Part shown: positions 55,555 to 64,000 of the stretch, piece by piece
How the letters are laid out: every line of letters begins with the position of its first letter
How positions within the stretch are numbered: position 1 is the stretch's first letter
Translations under genes and position numbers: made by a program
The notes under the pieces: generated by a model
What the model was told of the DNA's origin: nothing
What the model saw: only the letters and a program-made list of their open reading frames with translations
Databases searched by the model: none
Origin: Nitratireductor sp. B36
GTDB lineage: Bacteria; Pseudomonadota; Alphaproteobacteria; Rhizobiales; Rhizobiaceae
Direction of reading: 5' to 3'
Assembly: GCF_020833685.1 (NCBI RefSeq)
Contig: NZ_JACKZY010000002.1
Span: 682,001-746,000, forward strand
DNA: 64,000 nucleotides

Positions 55555-56295
55555 ATGCCGGCAAAACTCTCCGTCAATCTCAATGCTGTTGCCATGCTGC
55601 GCAATCGGCGCGACCTGCCATGGCCGAGCGTTACGGGACTTGGCCGTATTGCCCTGGAGGCGGGTGCCAGCGGGCTGACGGTCCATCCCAGACCGGACCA
55701 GCGGCATATCCGCTTTTCCGACCTGCCGGAGATCCGGGCGTTGCTGGATGACGAATTTCCCGACCGCGAGTTCAACATCGAGGGATATCCCACCCAGGAA
55801 TTTCTTGCTCTCGTGGAAGAGCACCAGCCAGAACAGGTGACGCTGGTGCCGGACGACCCGGCGCAGGCGACCTCGGACCATGGCTGGGATTTTTCCGGGC
55901 AGGGCGAGTTTCTTCAGCCCATTATCGCGCGGCTGAAAAAGCAGGGCTTTCGGGTCTCGCTCTTTGCCGACCCGGATCCGGAGCAGGTGCCGCACGCTGC
56001 CGCGCTGGGAGCGGACCGGATCGAATTGTACACGGGGCCATATGGCGCTTGCCATGATGATTCCGGAAAGGCGGCTATCGAGCTGGAAAAGCTCGGAAAA
56101 ACGGCGGACGCCGCCGCGAACATCGGGCTCGGTGTCAATGCGGGCCACGATCTGACAGTGGCGAACCTTCCTGCGCTGGCGCGCCGCATTCCCGGCCTTT
56201 GTGAAGTCTCTATCGGGCATGGGCTTGCTGCCGATGCGCTGGAACATGGCATGGCACAAACCGTCCGTCGCTTCATGCGCGCTTGCGAAGGGTGA
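55555..56295 (+). CDS. pdxJ: Pyridoxine 5'-phosphate synthase PdxJ
   Basis: PdxJ closes the ring of vitamin B6 from 1-deoxyxylulose 5-phosphate and aminoacetone phosphate. The start [20 protein letters not shown] is typical, then [18 protein letters not shown] with the phosphate-binding histidine/arginine set. [20 protein letters not shown] and the C-terminal [16 protein letters not shown] are further motifs. Length (246 aa) is normal. The gene appears monocistronic and divergent from the SpoIIAA-like gene. Confidence 0.96.
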   Translation: MPAKLSVNLNAVAMLRNRRDLPWPSVTGLGRIALEAGASGLTVHPRPDQRHIRFSDLPEIRALLDDEFPDREFNIEGYPTQEFLALVEEHQPEQVTLVPDDPAQATSDHGWDFSGQGEFLQPIIARLKKQGFRVSLFADPDPEQVPHAAALGADRIELYTGPYGACHDDSGKAAIELEKLGKTADAAANIGLGVNAGHDLTVANLPALARRIPGLCEVSIGHGLAADALEHGMAQTVRRFMRACEG

Positions 56296-56413
56296 GTTCT
56301 TGCTCTCTCTGAGCCGGACCTCGTCACGGAATCGCCCAGAGCGTTAACGCTTGCGCATAGGGTTTCTTAGGATTCGCCAGCCTATGCAGGGGATGCGGGT
56401 TTTGAGGTGTTCC

Positions 56414-56995
56414 ATGCGTATAGTTGCAGTGATCATGCTGCTCGCGCTGGCGTTGGCAGGCTGTGCTTCGACGCCGCGCAGCATCAACAATGTTTGTACC
56501 GTCTTCGATCAGAAGCAGGGCTTATTCGGTGGCTGGTACACGCAGGCCAAGCGCGCCGAGCGAAAATATGGTGTCCCTGCAGAGGTGTTGATGGCGACGA
56601 TCCGGATCGAATCCGGTTTTGATGCCGATGCACGCCCGCCGCGCCGGAAGTTGCTTGGTTTCATACCCTGGAAGCGCGCTTCGAGTGCCTATGGCTATTC
56701 GCAGGCGCTCGATGGAACATGGGAGCGCTACAAGCGTGAAACCGGAAATCTGATGGCGAGGCGCACGAGTTTTGCCGATGCCGTCGACTTTGTCGGCTGG
56801 TACCACCAGACCAGCCACAGGACCAACGGTGTTGCTCTCAATGACGCCTATGGACTTTATCTCAACTATTATGCGGGGCATGCGGGATATCGGCGCGGGG
56901 TGTGGCGCAGCAGTCCTCATATGCAAAATTCCGCCCGAAAAGCCGCCGGCATGGCCAATCGCTACGCACAGCAGATGCGGCAGTGCGGGCGCTGA
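56414..56995 (+). CDS. Lipoprotein lytic transglycosylase (SLT domain)
   Basis: A 193-aa lipoprotein with an SLT-type lytic transglycosylase domain. The signal peptide ends in a lipobox LALAGC (cysteine near residue 17), placing it in the envelope. The catalytic glutamate is in LMATIRIESGFDADARP (near residue 70), followed by SAYGYSQALDGTWERYKRE, where family members have the GLMQ-like region. It cleaves peptidoglycan without water. The ATG at 56414 has GAGGTG 7 bases upstream; the frame is open further upstream. Confidence 0.87.
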   Translation: MRIVAVIMLLALALAGCASTPRSINNVCTVFDQKQGLFGGWYTQAKRAERKYGVPAEVLMATIRIESGFDADARPPRRKLLGFIPWKRASSAYGYSQALDGTWERYKRETGNLMARRTSFADAVDFVGWYHQTSHRTNGVALNDAYGLYLNYYAGHAGYRRGVWRSSPHMQNSARKAAGMANRYAQQMRQCGR

Positions 56996-57072
56996 AAACC
57001 CCGCGCGTTTTCTGAGAAGGCTTCTTGTTGCGTCGTTGCGAGCGCGCTCAACCTTAATGGAATGAATCTATG

Positions 57073-57104
57073 GCCCCTGCATCTCGCCCGGATGCGGGGC
57101 TTTT
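57073..57104 (+). terminator. Terminator after the lytic transglycosylase gene
   Basis: GCCCC-T-GCATC (57073-57083) and GATGC-GGGGC (57091-57100) form a 10-bp stem with one bulge, followed by TTTT. It ends transcription before the tetR-ilvC region. Confidence 0.85.
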
Positions 57105-57187
57105 CCTGCCTGTCCTGGCCGCTTAGTCGAAGAGGGACCTTGTTGCTCACGAACCTGCTTGCAATCCGACGGTTCATATGACAGAAC

Positions 57188-57203
57188 CGTACCGTACGGT
57201 ACG
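57188..57203. promoter_or_regulatory. 16-bp perfect palindrome, likely TetR operator
   Basis: CGTACCGTACGGTACG is a perfect palindrome. It lies 35 bases upstream of ATG 57238, the likely start of the TetR gene. Its form (ACCGTACGGT core) is that of a TetR-type autoregulatory operator. If translation began at 57178 it would lie inside the coding region, which argues for the later start. Confidence 0.6.
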
Positions 57204-57237
57204 ATCAGAAGCAGGAAACATCACCTTCGTGCGCCAC

Positions 57238-57888
57238 ATGCCGGAAATGCAGGACGAATTCACGCCCCGCCAACGCGCGGTTCTGGACAAGGCGCTCGGT
57301 CTTCTGGTGGAGGGTGGGGAGCGCGCGCTGACGACCGCAGGGCTGGCGCGTGCGGCCAATTGCTCGAAGGAAAGCCTGTACAAATGGTTTGGCGACCGCG
57401 ACGGGCTTTTGGCCGCGATGATCGCCCATCAGGCGAGCAAGGTGCGCGCCCGGATAGACGGAGGCGAGAAGCTCGACCATGGCCGCTTTCGTGCGCATCT
57501 GGTGGATTTCGCCAATGATCTTCTGCAGGTTTTGAGCGGAGACGTTTCGCTGGCACTCAACCGGCTGGCGATCGGGCAGGCGAGCCGCGAAGGCAGCCGG
57601 CTGGGCGCGCTTCTCATCGAGCGGGGACGGCGCGGCATCGACAAGCGCGCAGGAGCGTTGCTGGAAGCGGGGCGACAGCGCGGGCTGATTGCTTATCACG
57701 ACCGGGATGCTGCTTATCACACACTTTACGGCCTGATCGTGCGCGACCTTCACGTGCGCATGCTTTTGGGCGAGGCCGGTGTGCGCCGGCTGGACAATCA
57801 CGCCGCGCTCGCAGAGGAGGCGGTGGAGCAGTTTTTCGTGCTTTTTGGGGTGCGAAAAGAAGAGACGGCAAGCCGGGACAGGACCTAG
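57238..57888 (+). CDS. TetR-family regulator upstream of ilvC
   Basis: A 216-aa TetR-type repressor (236 aa if ATG 57178 were used). The helix-turn-helix is TTAGLARAANCSKESLYKWFGDRDGLLAAMI, unusually well matched to rhizobial homologues. The C-terminal half (residues about 90-200) resembles the TetR_C_33-like ligand domain. ATG 57238 and 57247 are the likely starts because the palindrome at 57188-57203 should lie upstream. Ribosome binding sites are weak for all. ilvC starts 48 bases after its stop, so it could be read from the same promoter. Confidence 0.88.
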   Translation: MPEMQDEFTPRQRAVLDKALGLLVEGGERALTTAGLARAANCSKESLYKWFGDRDGLLAAMIAHQASKVRARIDGGEKLDHGRFRAHLVDFANDLLQVLSGDVSLALNRLAIGQASREGSRLGALLIERGRRGIDKRAGALLEAGRQRGLIAYHDRDAAYHTLYGLIVRDLHVRMLLGEAGVRRLDNHAALAEEAVEQFFVLFGVRKEETASRDRT

Positions 57889-57906
57889 GCAGTCGAAAAC
57901 GAATAA

Positions 57907-58956
<1,050 letters not shown>

Positions 58957-58980
58957 TCTTTTCCAAAGTCTCAGAGAGAA

Positions 58981-59007
58981 GGCCGCGGCATCGCCCGCAG
59001 CCTTTTT
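58981..59007 (+). terminator. Terminator after ilvC
   Basis: GGC-C-GCGG (58981-58988) and CCGC-A-GCC (58995-59002) form a stem with one mismatch and a CATCGC loop, followed by TTTTT. Confidence 0.75.
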
Positions 59008-59109
59008 CTTTACCGGTCCTTCATCTGCCTGTCCCACCATGAAACGGACATGCTGGCACAATTTTCGCTGCGTGGTCCTCCAGAAGCGGGCAAATGCGAG
59101 GAGATGGTG

Positions 59110-59400
59110 ATGATTTCGGACGCGGAAAGACGATTACCTTCCGGGCGCACGGTTTCGACCGAGCGTCGCAACGAACCGCGCGATCACGTGGAGCGACGTG
59201 CCCGGCTCTTCTGGAACAACGGCGCCTGCATGCTTCTGGGTATGGTGCGTGATCTCAGCGAGAGCGGCGCGCGCATCCGCTTCTGCGACATCTGTGCCGT
59301 GCCGGATCAATTCTACGTCGAGATTGAGGGCAGCGATCGCGTGCGCCGGGCCAAGATCCGCTGGCGCAGCCTGACGGAGATCGGGGTGGTGTTTGGGTAA
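59110..59400 (+). CDS. PilZ domain c-di-GMP receptor protein
   Basis: A 96-aa single-domain PilZ protein. The c-di-GMP binding residues are present: the RxxxR motif (RNEPR, near residue 20) and the DxSxxG motif (DLSESG, near residue 50). AGGAG lies about 7 bases before ATG 59110, which decides the start over ATG 59104 and the frame open further upstream. It can bind c-di-GMP but its output partner is unknown. The diguanylate cyclase at 46.7 kb is one possible source. Confidence 0.88.
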   Translation: MISDAERRLPSGRTVSTERRNEPRDHVERRARLFWNNGACMLLGMVRDLSESGARIRFCDICAVPDQFYVEIEGSDRVRRAKIRWRSLTEIGVVFG

Positions 59401-59556
59401 ATTTTTGCCCTACATGAAAATTTACTTTATGTTTTTGCATTATTCAAGATAATAATATCGCTTTGGTAAATAGTTATATTATTTTTACTTGATGAAAACA
59501 TCCATTGAAATCAGTATAGATCGCATGGTTTTTGTATTTATAAAAACGGTTTTACA
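59401..59556. other. AT-rich intergenic patch
   Basis: This 156-base stretch is strikingly AT-rich (runs such as TTATATTATTTTTACTTG and TATTTATAAAAACGG) in a GC-rich genome. It contains no gene I can support. It probably holds the promoter of the following secreted protein gene and could be a binding region for an AT-preferring nucleoid protein such as MucR/Ros or a trace of horizontal transfer. Confidence 0.6.
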
Positions 59557-59892
59557 ATGCGCTTATTTTTTAAATTTGCATTTTTACCCTTGTTCCTTTT
59601 CCCCGGAATGGCTTCAGCTGAAGACGTGTCCATCAAGTTCGAAAGGCAGATGGAGGTCAGTTCGCGTTGCGGCGAGGCGGCCCGCGAGACCTGGCAGAAT
59701 CCGATTGTCTTGCCGGACGTCGGTGGGGTGCCAGGCTATGACGTGGCGGTGGTGGCCGGTCCGCGACTGACGGACGCCTATCGTCCCGTGCTCGTCTGTC
59801 TGATCAACACCGAGACAGGCGTTGTGACCCTGTCAAAAGGGTTCGACATCAGTCCTCTCCTGCCAGGGGCGCATGCGCTGACAGGAGAGTGA
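59557..59892 (+). CDS. Uncharacterised secreted protein (111 aa)
   Basis: I do not recognise this protein. A Sec-type signal peptide (basic MRLFFK, hydrophobic core, cut after GMASA at about residue 21) is followed by a 90-residue mature domain. It has two cysteines (SSRCGEAA and LVCLINTE) that may form a disulfide. It is single-gene, behind an AT-rich patch. The first 20 codons are AT-rich like the patch. Confidence 0.65.
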   Translation: MRLFFKFAFLPLFLFPGMASAEDVSIKFERQMEVSSRCGEAARETWQNPIVLPDVGGVPGYDVAVVAGPRLTDAYRPVLVCLINTETGVVTLSKGFDISPLLPGAHALTGE

Positions 59893-59940
59893 CGATATAT
59901 ATGCCCAGGGCCTTGGTCTGTCGTGAATTGATTAGCCTGT

Positions 59941-60891
59941 TCAGGCTGTTAGCGGCCAGGGTTCAAGGCCCAGAAGCTTCTCTCCCAGCTCCGTGAGCTT
60001 CGCCGTCTTCGCGTTGTTCTTTTCCCATTCGCGTGGGTCACCGGGGAAGGCGTCGCGCTTGGGGTGGTCGAGTTCGCGCCAGAGGCGGATGCGTTCGAGG
60101 CGCTCTTGCTCATTTTCGAATTCGGCCGGGTGCATGGAGATGTATTGCGCCATCCGAACCCGGTCCTTCGAATGGTTGGGGCGCACGCCATGTGCCAGGA
60201 GCGAGTTGAAAATCAACAGGTCTCCTGCCTCCATGTCGATGTTGGTGATCTTGAAACCGGTCGTGTCCGGATGCATGGGATCGCGGTCGGCGGGCTGGGT
60301 CTTCACCCAGTCATCGAAATGCTCGAAGAGCTCGGGAATGCACTGGAAACCGCCAACATCGCCGTCTTGCTTCTTCAGGCTCAAGACGCCCTGAACGCCG
60401 ATTGGCAAGGGGCGGAGCGATGTGTCGGCATCCCAGTGGATGAAGCCGTTGGGATTGCCGGGGGCTTTCTTCGGCACGTTGAGATTGGCACGGTCGATGG
60501 TGACCCAGAGGTCTTCGCGGTCCCAGATGTCGACGAAGGCATCGTAGACGCGCTTTTCCATACGATTATCCCACAGATACTGGTGATTGTAGATCTCCAG
60601 CATGCCGGTGTTGTTGAGCTCTTTCATTTTATGCTCGCGGCGCTGCGGAGCGTACCAGGTCGCCGGGTCTTTGGGGGCTTTTTCGTCGAACTCCCATAGG
60701 AGCTCCACCAGACGCTCGACATTCTCGCGGGGCACGGCCTGACGTACAATGACGTAGCCCTTCGTGATCCAATGCTGCCAGTCGTCTTCAGAAAGCACAC
60801 GCAGTGGCAGTGTCTTTTTGATGTCCTTAAGCTGCGTGCCAACCTTGCTGGTTGAGGGGTGCGCATCGCGCTTGATGGCCGCTTCTTGCAT
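59941..60891 (-). CDS. Phytanoyl-CoA dioxygenase (PhyH) family protein
   Basis: A 316-aa non-haem iron, 2-oxoglutarate-dependent dioxygenase. The iron ligands are H152-W-D154 (FIHWDAD) and H234 (LLAHGVR), with R237 or a nearby arginine for 2-oxoglutarate. The ATG at 60891 has GGAGG 9 bases upstream (GGGAGGAAACC); the frame is open 47 codons further into the divergent regulator region. The substrate is unknown; family members hydroxylate fatty acyl-CoA, ectoine or natural products. It is divergent from an AraC-type gene that probably controls it. Confidence 0.88.
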   Translation of the reverse strand: MQEAAIKRDAHPSTSKVGTQLKDIKKTLPLRVLSEDDWQHWITKGYVIVRQAVPRENVERLVELLWEFDEKAPKDPATWYAPQRREHKMKELNNTGMLEIYNHQYLWDNRMEKRVYDAFVDIWDREDLWVTIDRANLNVPKKAPGNPNGFIHWDADTSLRPLPIGVQGVLSLKKQDGDVGGFQCIPELFEHFDDWVKTQPADRDPMHPDTTGFKITNIDMEAGDLLIFNSLLAHGVRPNHSKDRVRMAQYISMHPAEFENEQERLERIRLWRELDHPKRDAFPGDPREWEKNNAKTAKLTELGEKLLGLEPWPLTA

Positions 60892-61010
60892 GGTTTCCTC
60901 CCGAATGTTCCTACTTACAGGGATCAGAATACCGCGGCCCCCAGGGCGATGTTGTACTCTCGTGGCCGATATTGATACAATTATGGCCTTCTGAGGCTCT
61001 GGAGCGCTGG

Positions 61011-61871
61011 ATGAGGCCTTTTCTTGAGACATTGCCCAAGGTGCCGGGTGCCTCCTGGAGTATGCTCAATCGTCGGCTCGAGGATGGTATTCCCTTCGAG
61101 TGGCACCATCATCCCGAATACGAGTTGACGCTGACACTGAATTCCGTGGGGCAGCGTTTCGTCGGCGATCATGTGGGGGAATATGACGATGGCGATCTGG
61201 TTCTGGTGGGCGCGAACCTGCCGCATACATGGGCTTCCCGGTCGCGGCGGAACCCTTCTCTACCCCATGTGGCGCTGGTCATGTGGTTTCGTCACGAATG
61301 GGCGGCGGCACTGGGGGAGGGGTTTGCGGAGCTGCGCCCCATAGAAGGGCTCTTGTCGCGCGCAGAGACCGGACTTGCCTTTTCGGCAGAGGTTTCCGCA
61401 CGGGCGCGGCCCCTGATCGAGGCACTGTTCGAGGCGGAGTTGGCCGAGCGGTTTCTGGCGCTGGTGCGGGTATTGCTGCTTCTGGCAGCAGACACGGATG
61501 CGGAACCTCTTGCAAGCACGGTGGCGGCGCGTGATCTCGATCGGGCGGACCGCGAACGGATAGATCGCGTTCTTTTGCATATTCACACCCACTACGCGGA
61601 GCGGATTACCAACGCGGAGCTGGCCGAGATTGCAGCGCTCAGTTCCTCCGGTTTGCATCGTCTGTTTCGCCGGCATACGCGCACCAGCATTTCGGACTAC
61701 GTAATGCGGCTGCGCATTGGTGAAGCCTGCATGCGGCTTTCCTCAAATGATCAGCCAATCGGGCACGTGGCTGCAGCGGTCGGCTATCACTCGCTGGCCA
61801 ATTTCAACCGGCAGTTCAAGGCTTTGCGAGGCATGACCCCAAGAGCTTATCGGGCGCTGTTTCGCGGGTGA
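61011..61871 (+). CDS. AraC-family regulator with cupin sensor
   Basis: A 286-aa transcription regulator. The N-terminal cupin domain (EWHHHPEYELTLTLNSVGQ and DDGDLVLVGANLPHTWASR) may bind a small ligand. The C-terminal double helix-turn-helix is ITNAELAEIAALSSSGLHRLF ... IGHVAAAVGYHSLANFNRQFK, close to the AraC/XylS family. ATG 61011 has GGAG 7 bases before it; TTG 60972 would add 13 codons. It is divergent from the PhyH gene across 119 bases and probably activates it. Confidence 0.9.
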   Translation: MRPFLETLPKVPGASWSMLNRRLEDGIPFEWHHHPEYELTLTLNSVGQRFVGDHVGEYDDGDLVLVGANLPHTWASRSRRNPSLPHVALVMWFRHEWAAALGEGFAELRPIEGLLSRAETGLAFSAEVSARARPLIEALFEAELAERFLALVRVLLLLAADTDAEPLASTVAARDLDRADRERIDRVLLHIHTHYAERITNAELAEIAALSSSGLHRLFRRHTRTSISDYVMRLRIGEACMRLSSNDQPIGHVAAAVGYHSLANFNRQFKALRGMTPRAYRALFRG

Positions 61872-61900
61872 GGCTCGCATCTCTTTTTCAGGTAGCCAGC

Positions 61901-62437
61901 CTATCTGCCGTAAGGAGATACACAGCGCTTGCGTGGACCGCGATGGGGCTGGAAGGTGTTGTCTGATGCGCGAAACGAACGGTATTTCCCGCCGCACCAA
62001 GCCAGATGCGCGGCGCGCGCGTTATGGCTCGGATATGGGCGTGCCACCCCTGTGCGCTGCGCTGACTCATAGCGCCAGTAGAACGATCGCGTTCCATGGC
62101 GTGGTCTCAACAATGGCCGACCTGGACCGTACACATCGTTGAAACCGTAGAAATAGCCCGCAAAGCGGCCATGCGGATCATGCCAGGGCGACCATGAGGG
62201 ATCGGTGCGATGGTTTAAGCGATAGGCAGTGCGGCAACGCTCTATCCAATGGCGACGATGCATGTCGCCCAGTGTCAACTGCATTCGGCCGGGAAAGAGG
62301 TGCCGCATCGCGCGGCGTTCGTTCCAGCTGTCCAGGCATGTGCGGCTGCTGGTGGCCGAGAGCAGTTTGCCAGCAGCCGCCATTTGTGTGCCGACCAAAC
62401 AATATGCCACGACAAGAATGACTTTAAAACAATGCAT
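61901..62437 (-). CDS. BA14K-family surface protein, copy 1
   Basis: A 178-aa exported protein with a C-terminal BA14K domain ([20 protein letters not shown] ending CVSPYGR). BA14K was described as a Brucella lectin-like immunoreactive protein. An N-terminal signal peptide (residues 1-23) is present. The middle is rich in Arg, His, Trp and Tyr (HRRHWIERCRTAYRLNHRTD, FYGFNDVYGPGRP). The ATG at 62437 has GGAG 9 bases upstream. It pairs with a second copy at 62594-63043 on the same strand. Confidence 0.75.
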   Translation of the reverse strand: MHCFKVILVVAYCLVGTQMAAAGKLLSATSSRTCLDSWNERRAMRHLFPGRMQLTLGDMHRRHWIERCRTAYRLNHRTDPSWSPWHDPHGRFAGYFYGFNDVYGPGRPLLRPRHGTRSFYWRYESAQRTGVARPYPSHNARAAHLAWCGGKYRSFRASDNTFQPHRGPRKRCVSPYGR

Positions 62438-62593
62438 CAACTACAACTCCAGATAGCAGTCAGAATTCTGGATTGCTTAGCGAGGGTTGAAAAGCCAAAT
62501 TGTCCTAAAGATCGTTTCAAGTCCGTGCGACAGGACAGGCTGAAAAAAATGGCGCGGTCGATCCCGCGCCAAAGCCAGAAATCTCGCCGTTGC

Positions 62594-63043
62594 CTAACGG
62601 TAGTACGGCGAACGGCAGGACCGGCGTGGGCCGTGGTAGGGCTGAAACGTGTTATCCGACGCGCGGTAGGAGCGATAGCGATTGTAACACCACCGCACAT
62701 GGGCACGTGACAGTCTCACCGGCTGGCCGTAGTAGGGGCGCGCGGGACGCGGGCGGACGTAGCCAGGACGGTAGTAATAGGGAGCTGGCCGGCCGAACTC
62801 CAGGTAAAATCCTGCGCGCGGGCGATGCCTGTTCCAGTTGCGGCGTTGTTTATGGTGGCGCCATTTCCTGTGGTTGCGGTGATTTACCTGCGTTACAGGC
62901 GTTTCTGCAGCCGAACGCTCTACCGCTCCGGAAGTCGCGCTACCAGCGATACCGAGTGTATTGGCATTTGCAGGTGCGCCGACGAAAGCGAAGCCAAGGG
63001 CGATCAGGCCCGAGCACGCGATTTTTGTCAGTCCGTGTTTCAT
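62594..63043 (-). CDS. BA14K-family surface protein, copy 2
   Basis: A 149-aa exported protein. The signal peptide runs to about residue 27 ([10 protein letters not shown]). A His/Arg/Asn-rich stretch ([20 protein letters not shown]) and a Tyr/Pro/Arg-rich stretch ([20 protein letters not shown]) precede the BA14K domain [20 protein letters not shown] ending CRSPYYR. AGGAGA lies 8 bases before ATG 63043. The BA14K domain is about 70 % identical to copy 1 by eye, so the two are duplicates. Confidence 0.85.
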   Translation of the reverse strand: MKHGLTKIACSGLIALGFAFVGAPANANTLGIAGSATSGAVERSAAETPVTQVNHRNHRKWRHHKQRRNWNRHRPRAGFYLEFGRPAPYYYRPGYVRPRPARPYYGQPVRLSRAHVRWCYNRYRSYRASDNTFQPYHGPRRSCRSPYYR

Positions 63044-63227
63044 AGTGGTCTCCTGGTTTCCAGACCCCAAAAAGCCCCTTCATCCCATCCAACAAGCAAT
63101 GTCAGAGATGCTTACACTATCAGAAGCAAGCATAATCTCCATGAACGCGCGATGAATGGAGAAGTTGCCTGTTTTTTGCACCGAGCTCAGGCTTGTAATC
63201 CGTGCTCGAGCGTTTAAACGTTCATGC

Positions 63228-64000
63228 ATGTCGCTGCGGCTTGCCACTTTCAACGTTGAAAATCTGATGAACCGGTTCGATTTCTCCGGTTTCCGCAACG
63301 ATCTGCATCGCGATCGCGCGCTATCGCTCTATGAAATCGAGGATGAAGCGCATTATCGCGCGCTCGAACAGGCGCGAGCCGTAGCGTTGACGGACGATGC
63401 GAGGCAATTGACTGCGCTTGCCATCGCAGCGACCCGTGCAGACATTCTGTGCCTTCAGGAAGTCGACAACCTCGCCGCACTCAAGGCATTCGAGTACGGC
63501 TATCTCTTCAAGATGATCGGGAACGGTTATCGGGAGAAGTATTCGGCGTCGGGGAACGATTCACGCGGGATCGATGTGGCGGTGATGATGCGGCCGATGA
63601 CTGCGCATGGCCAGCCGATCGAATTCGAGCGCCTGACCAGTCATGCCCATGTGACCTTCTCGGACCTAGACCTTCACAACAACGCTCTGGCTGACCTTGG
63701 TATCGAACCGCAGGACCGCATTTTCCGCAGGGATTGTCTGGAGCTGGACATCAAGATCGCTGGCCGCCCCATGACGCTCTACGTCGTGCACTTCAAGGCG
63801 ATGAGCCCGCCACGAAATGGGATGGATGGCCGTACTGCCTCGATGCCGGTGCGAATGGCTGAGGCGGCTGCGGTCCGCCGCATTATCGAAGAGCGTTTCG
63901 GCGGCGCCGCGCGGGCATCTTCGAAGCGCTGGGTGGTGTGCGGCGATTTGAACGATTATCGCGAGCGCCTGGTCATTTCCGGAGAAGCGCATGAGGGATA
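63228..64000 (+). CDS. Endonuclease/exonuclease/phosphatase family protein (3' end cut)
   Basis: The frame from ATG 63228 is open to the window end (257 codons). The EEP-fold motifs are visible: RLATFNVENL at the start, the metal-binding glutamate in DILCLQEVDN (near residue 80), RGIDVAVMMR, the VVHFKAM segment and WVVCGDLNDY near residue 240 (GDxND). Such enzymes cleave phosphodiester bonds in nucleic acids, lipids or sugars; this branch is often annotated as an endonuclease. A palindrome CGTTTAAACG lies 8 bases upstream of the ATG (63211-63220). Confidence 0.85.
   Translation, partial: MSLRLATFNVENLMNRFDFSGFRNDLHRDRALSLYEIEDEAHYRALEQARAVALTDDARQLTALAIAATRADILCLQEVDNLAALKAFEYGYLFKMIGNGYREKYSASGNDSRGIDVAVMMRPMTAHGQPIEFERLTSHAHVTFSDLDLHNNALADLGIEPQDRIFRRDCLELDIKIAGRPMTLYVVHFKAMSPPRNGMDGRTASMPVRMAEAAAVRRIIEERFGGAARASSKRWVVCGDLNDYRERLVISGEAHEG

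Noticed and set aside
57178-57237. ATG 57178 as the start of the TetR gene before ilvC
   Set aside because: It has no ribosome binding site, and the 16-bp palindrome would lie inside the coding region; the later ATG codons fit family length better.

Overview
The window is a chromosomal segment of an alphaproteobacterium of the order Hyphomicrobiales (Rhizobiales). The best guess is the Phyllobacteriaceae/Mesorhizobium side of that order. The placement rests on several features: the ftsW-murG-murC-murB-ddlB-ftsQ-ftsA-ftsZ-lpxC-bamD-recN-ligA order, a long-linker FtsZ, a circularly permuted two-piece tmRNA with tag ANDNYAEARLAA, BA14K-family surface proteins, an sspB-DUF4169-RHH operon, a cluster of CcrM-type GANTC sites and two copies of a rhizobial intergenic repeat. 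No insertion sequence, prophage, CRISPR array, rRNA or tRNA gene was seen. This is mostly core genome.

Layout. 1-16 kb is the division and cell-wall (dcw) cluster running into lpxC, bamD, recN and ligA, all on the + strand. 16-25 kb holds an AzlCD amino-acid exporter, aminopeptidase P, a DUF1127 protein, a minus-strand operon (53-aa membrane microprotein, SCO1, prmA), DUF488, an unknown protein and UvrD/PcrA. 25-35.5 kb has a MerR regulator facing a Tat-exported dienelactone hydrolase, a CLC channel, a thioesterase, a D-lactate dehydrogenase-like flavoprotein, a large AsmA protein that probably starts at CTG, and the overlapping sspB-DUF4169-RHH operon. 35.6-38.7 kb has a TetR/MFS efflux pair, ssrA (tmRNA) and DUF2853. 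38.8-44.2 kb has thyA-folA and hflK-hflC-DUF2065-degP. 44.2-49.6 kb has a GNAT acetyltransferase, serB, miaA, a diguanylate cyclase and a HerA-like ATPase. 49.6-59 kb holds the two branched-chain amino-acid loci: ilvIH behind a leader-peptide attenuator, and ilvC behind a TetR gene. Between them lie LysE, a Dda/RecD-like helicase, a SpoIIAA-like protein, pdxJ and a lytic transglycosylase. 59-64 kb is more accessory: PilZ, a secreted protein behind an AT-rich patch, a phytanoyl-CoA-dioxygenase-like enzyme divergent from an AraC regulator, two BA14K proteins and an endonuclease/exonuclease/phosphatase cut by the window end.

Functional links. The dcw genes make and place septal peptidoglycan. 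HflK/C, DegP, tmRNA and SspB form a proteostasis set. IlvI/H and IlvC are consecutive steps of valine/isoleucine synthesis, and AzlCD and LysE are likely amino-acid exporters. The diguanylate cyclase (with an intact inhibitory site) and the PilZ protein are a c-di-GMP maker and reader.

Most useful non-coding observations: a probably leaderless ilv leader peptide with Ile-Leu-Ile-Val codons and a terminator; five GANTC sites in 80 bp before ddlB; the permuted tmRNA; palindromic operators at two TetR genes; and the CTG start of the AsmA gene. No clearly novel multi-gene system was found. The strongest candidates for undescribed biology are small genes and regulatory sites. All family names are by recognition of motifs; no database search was possible.
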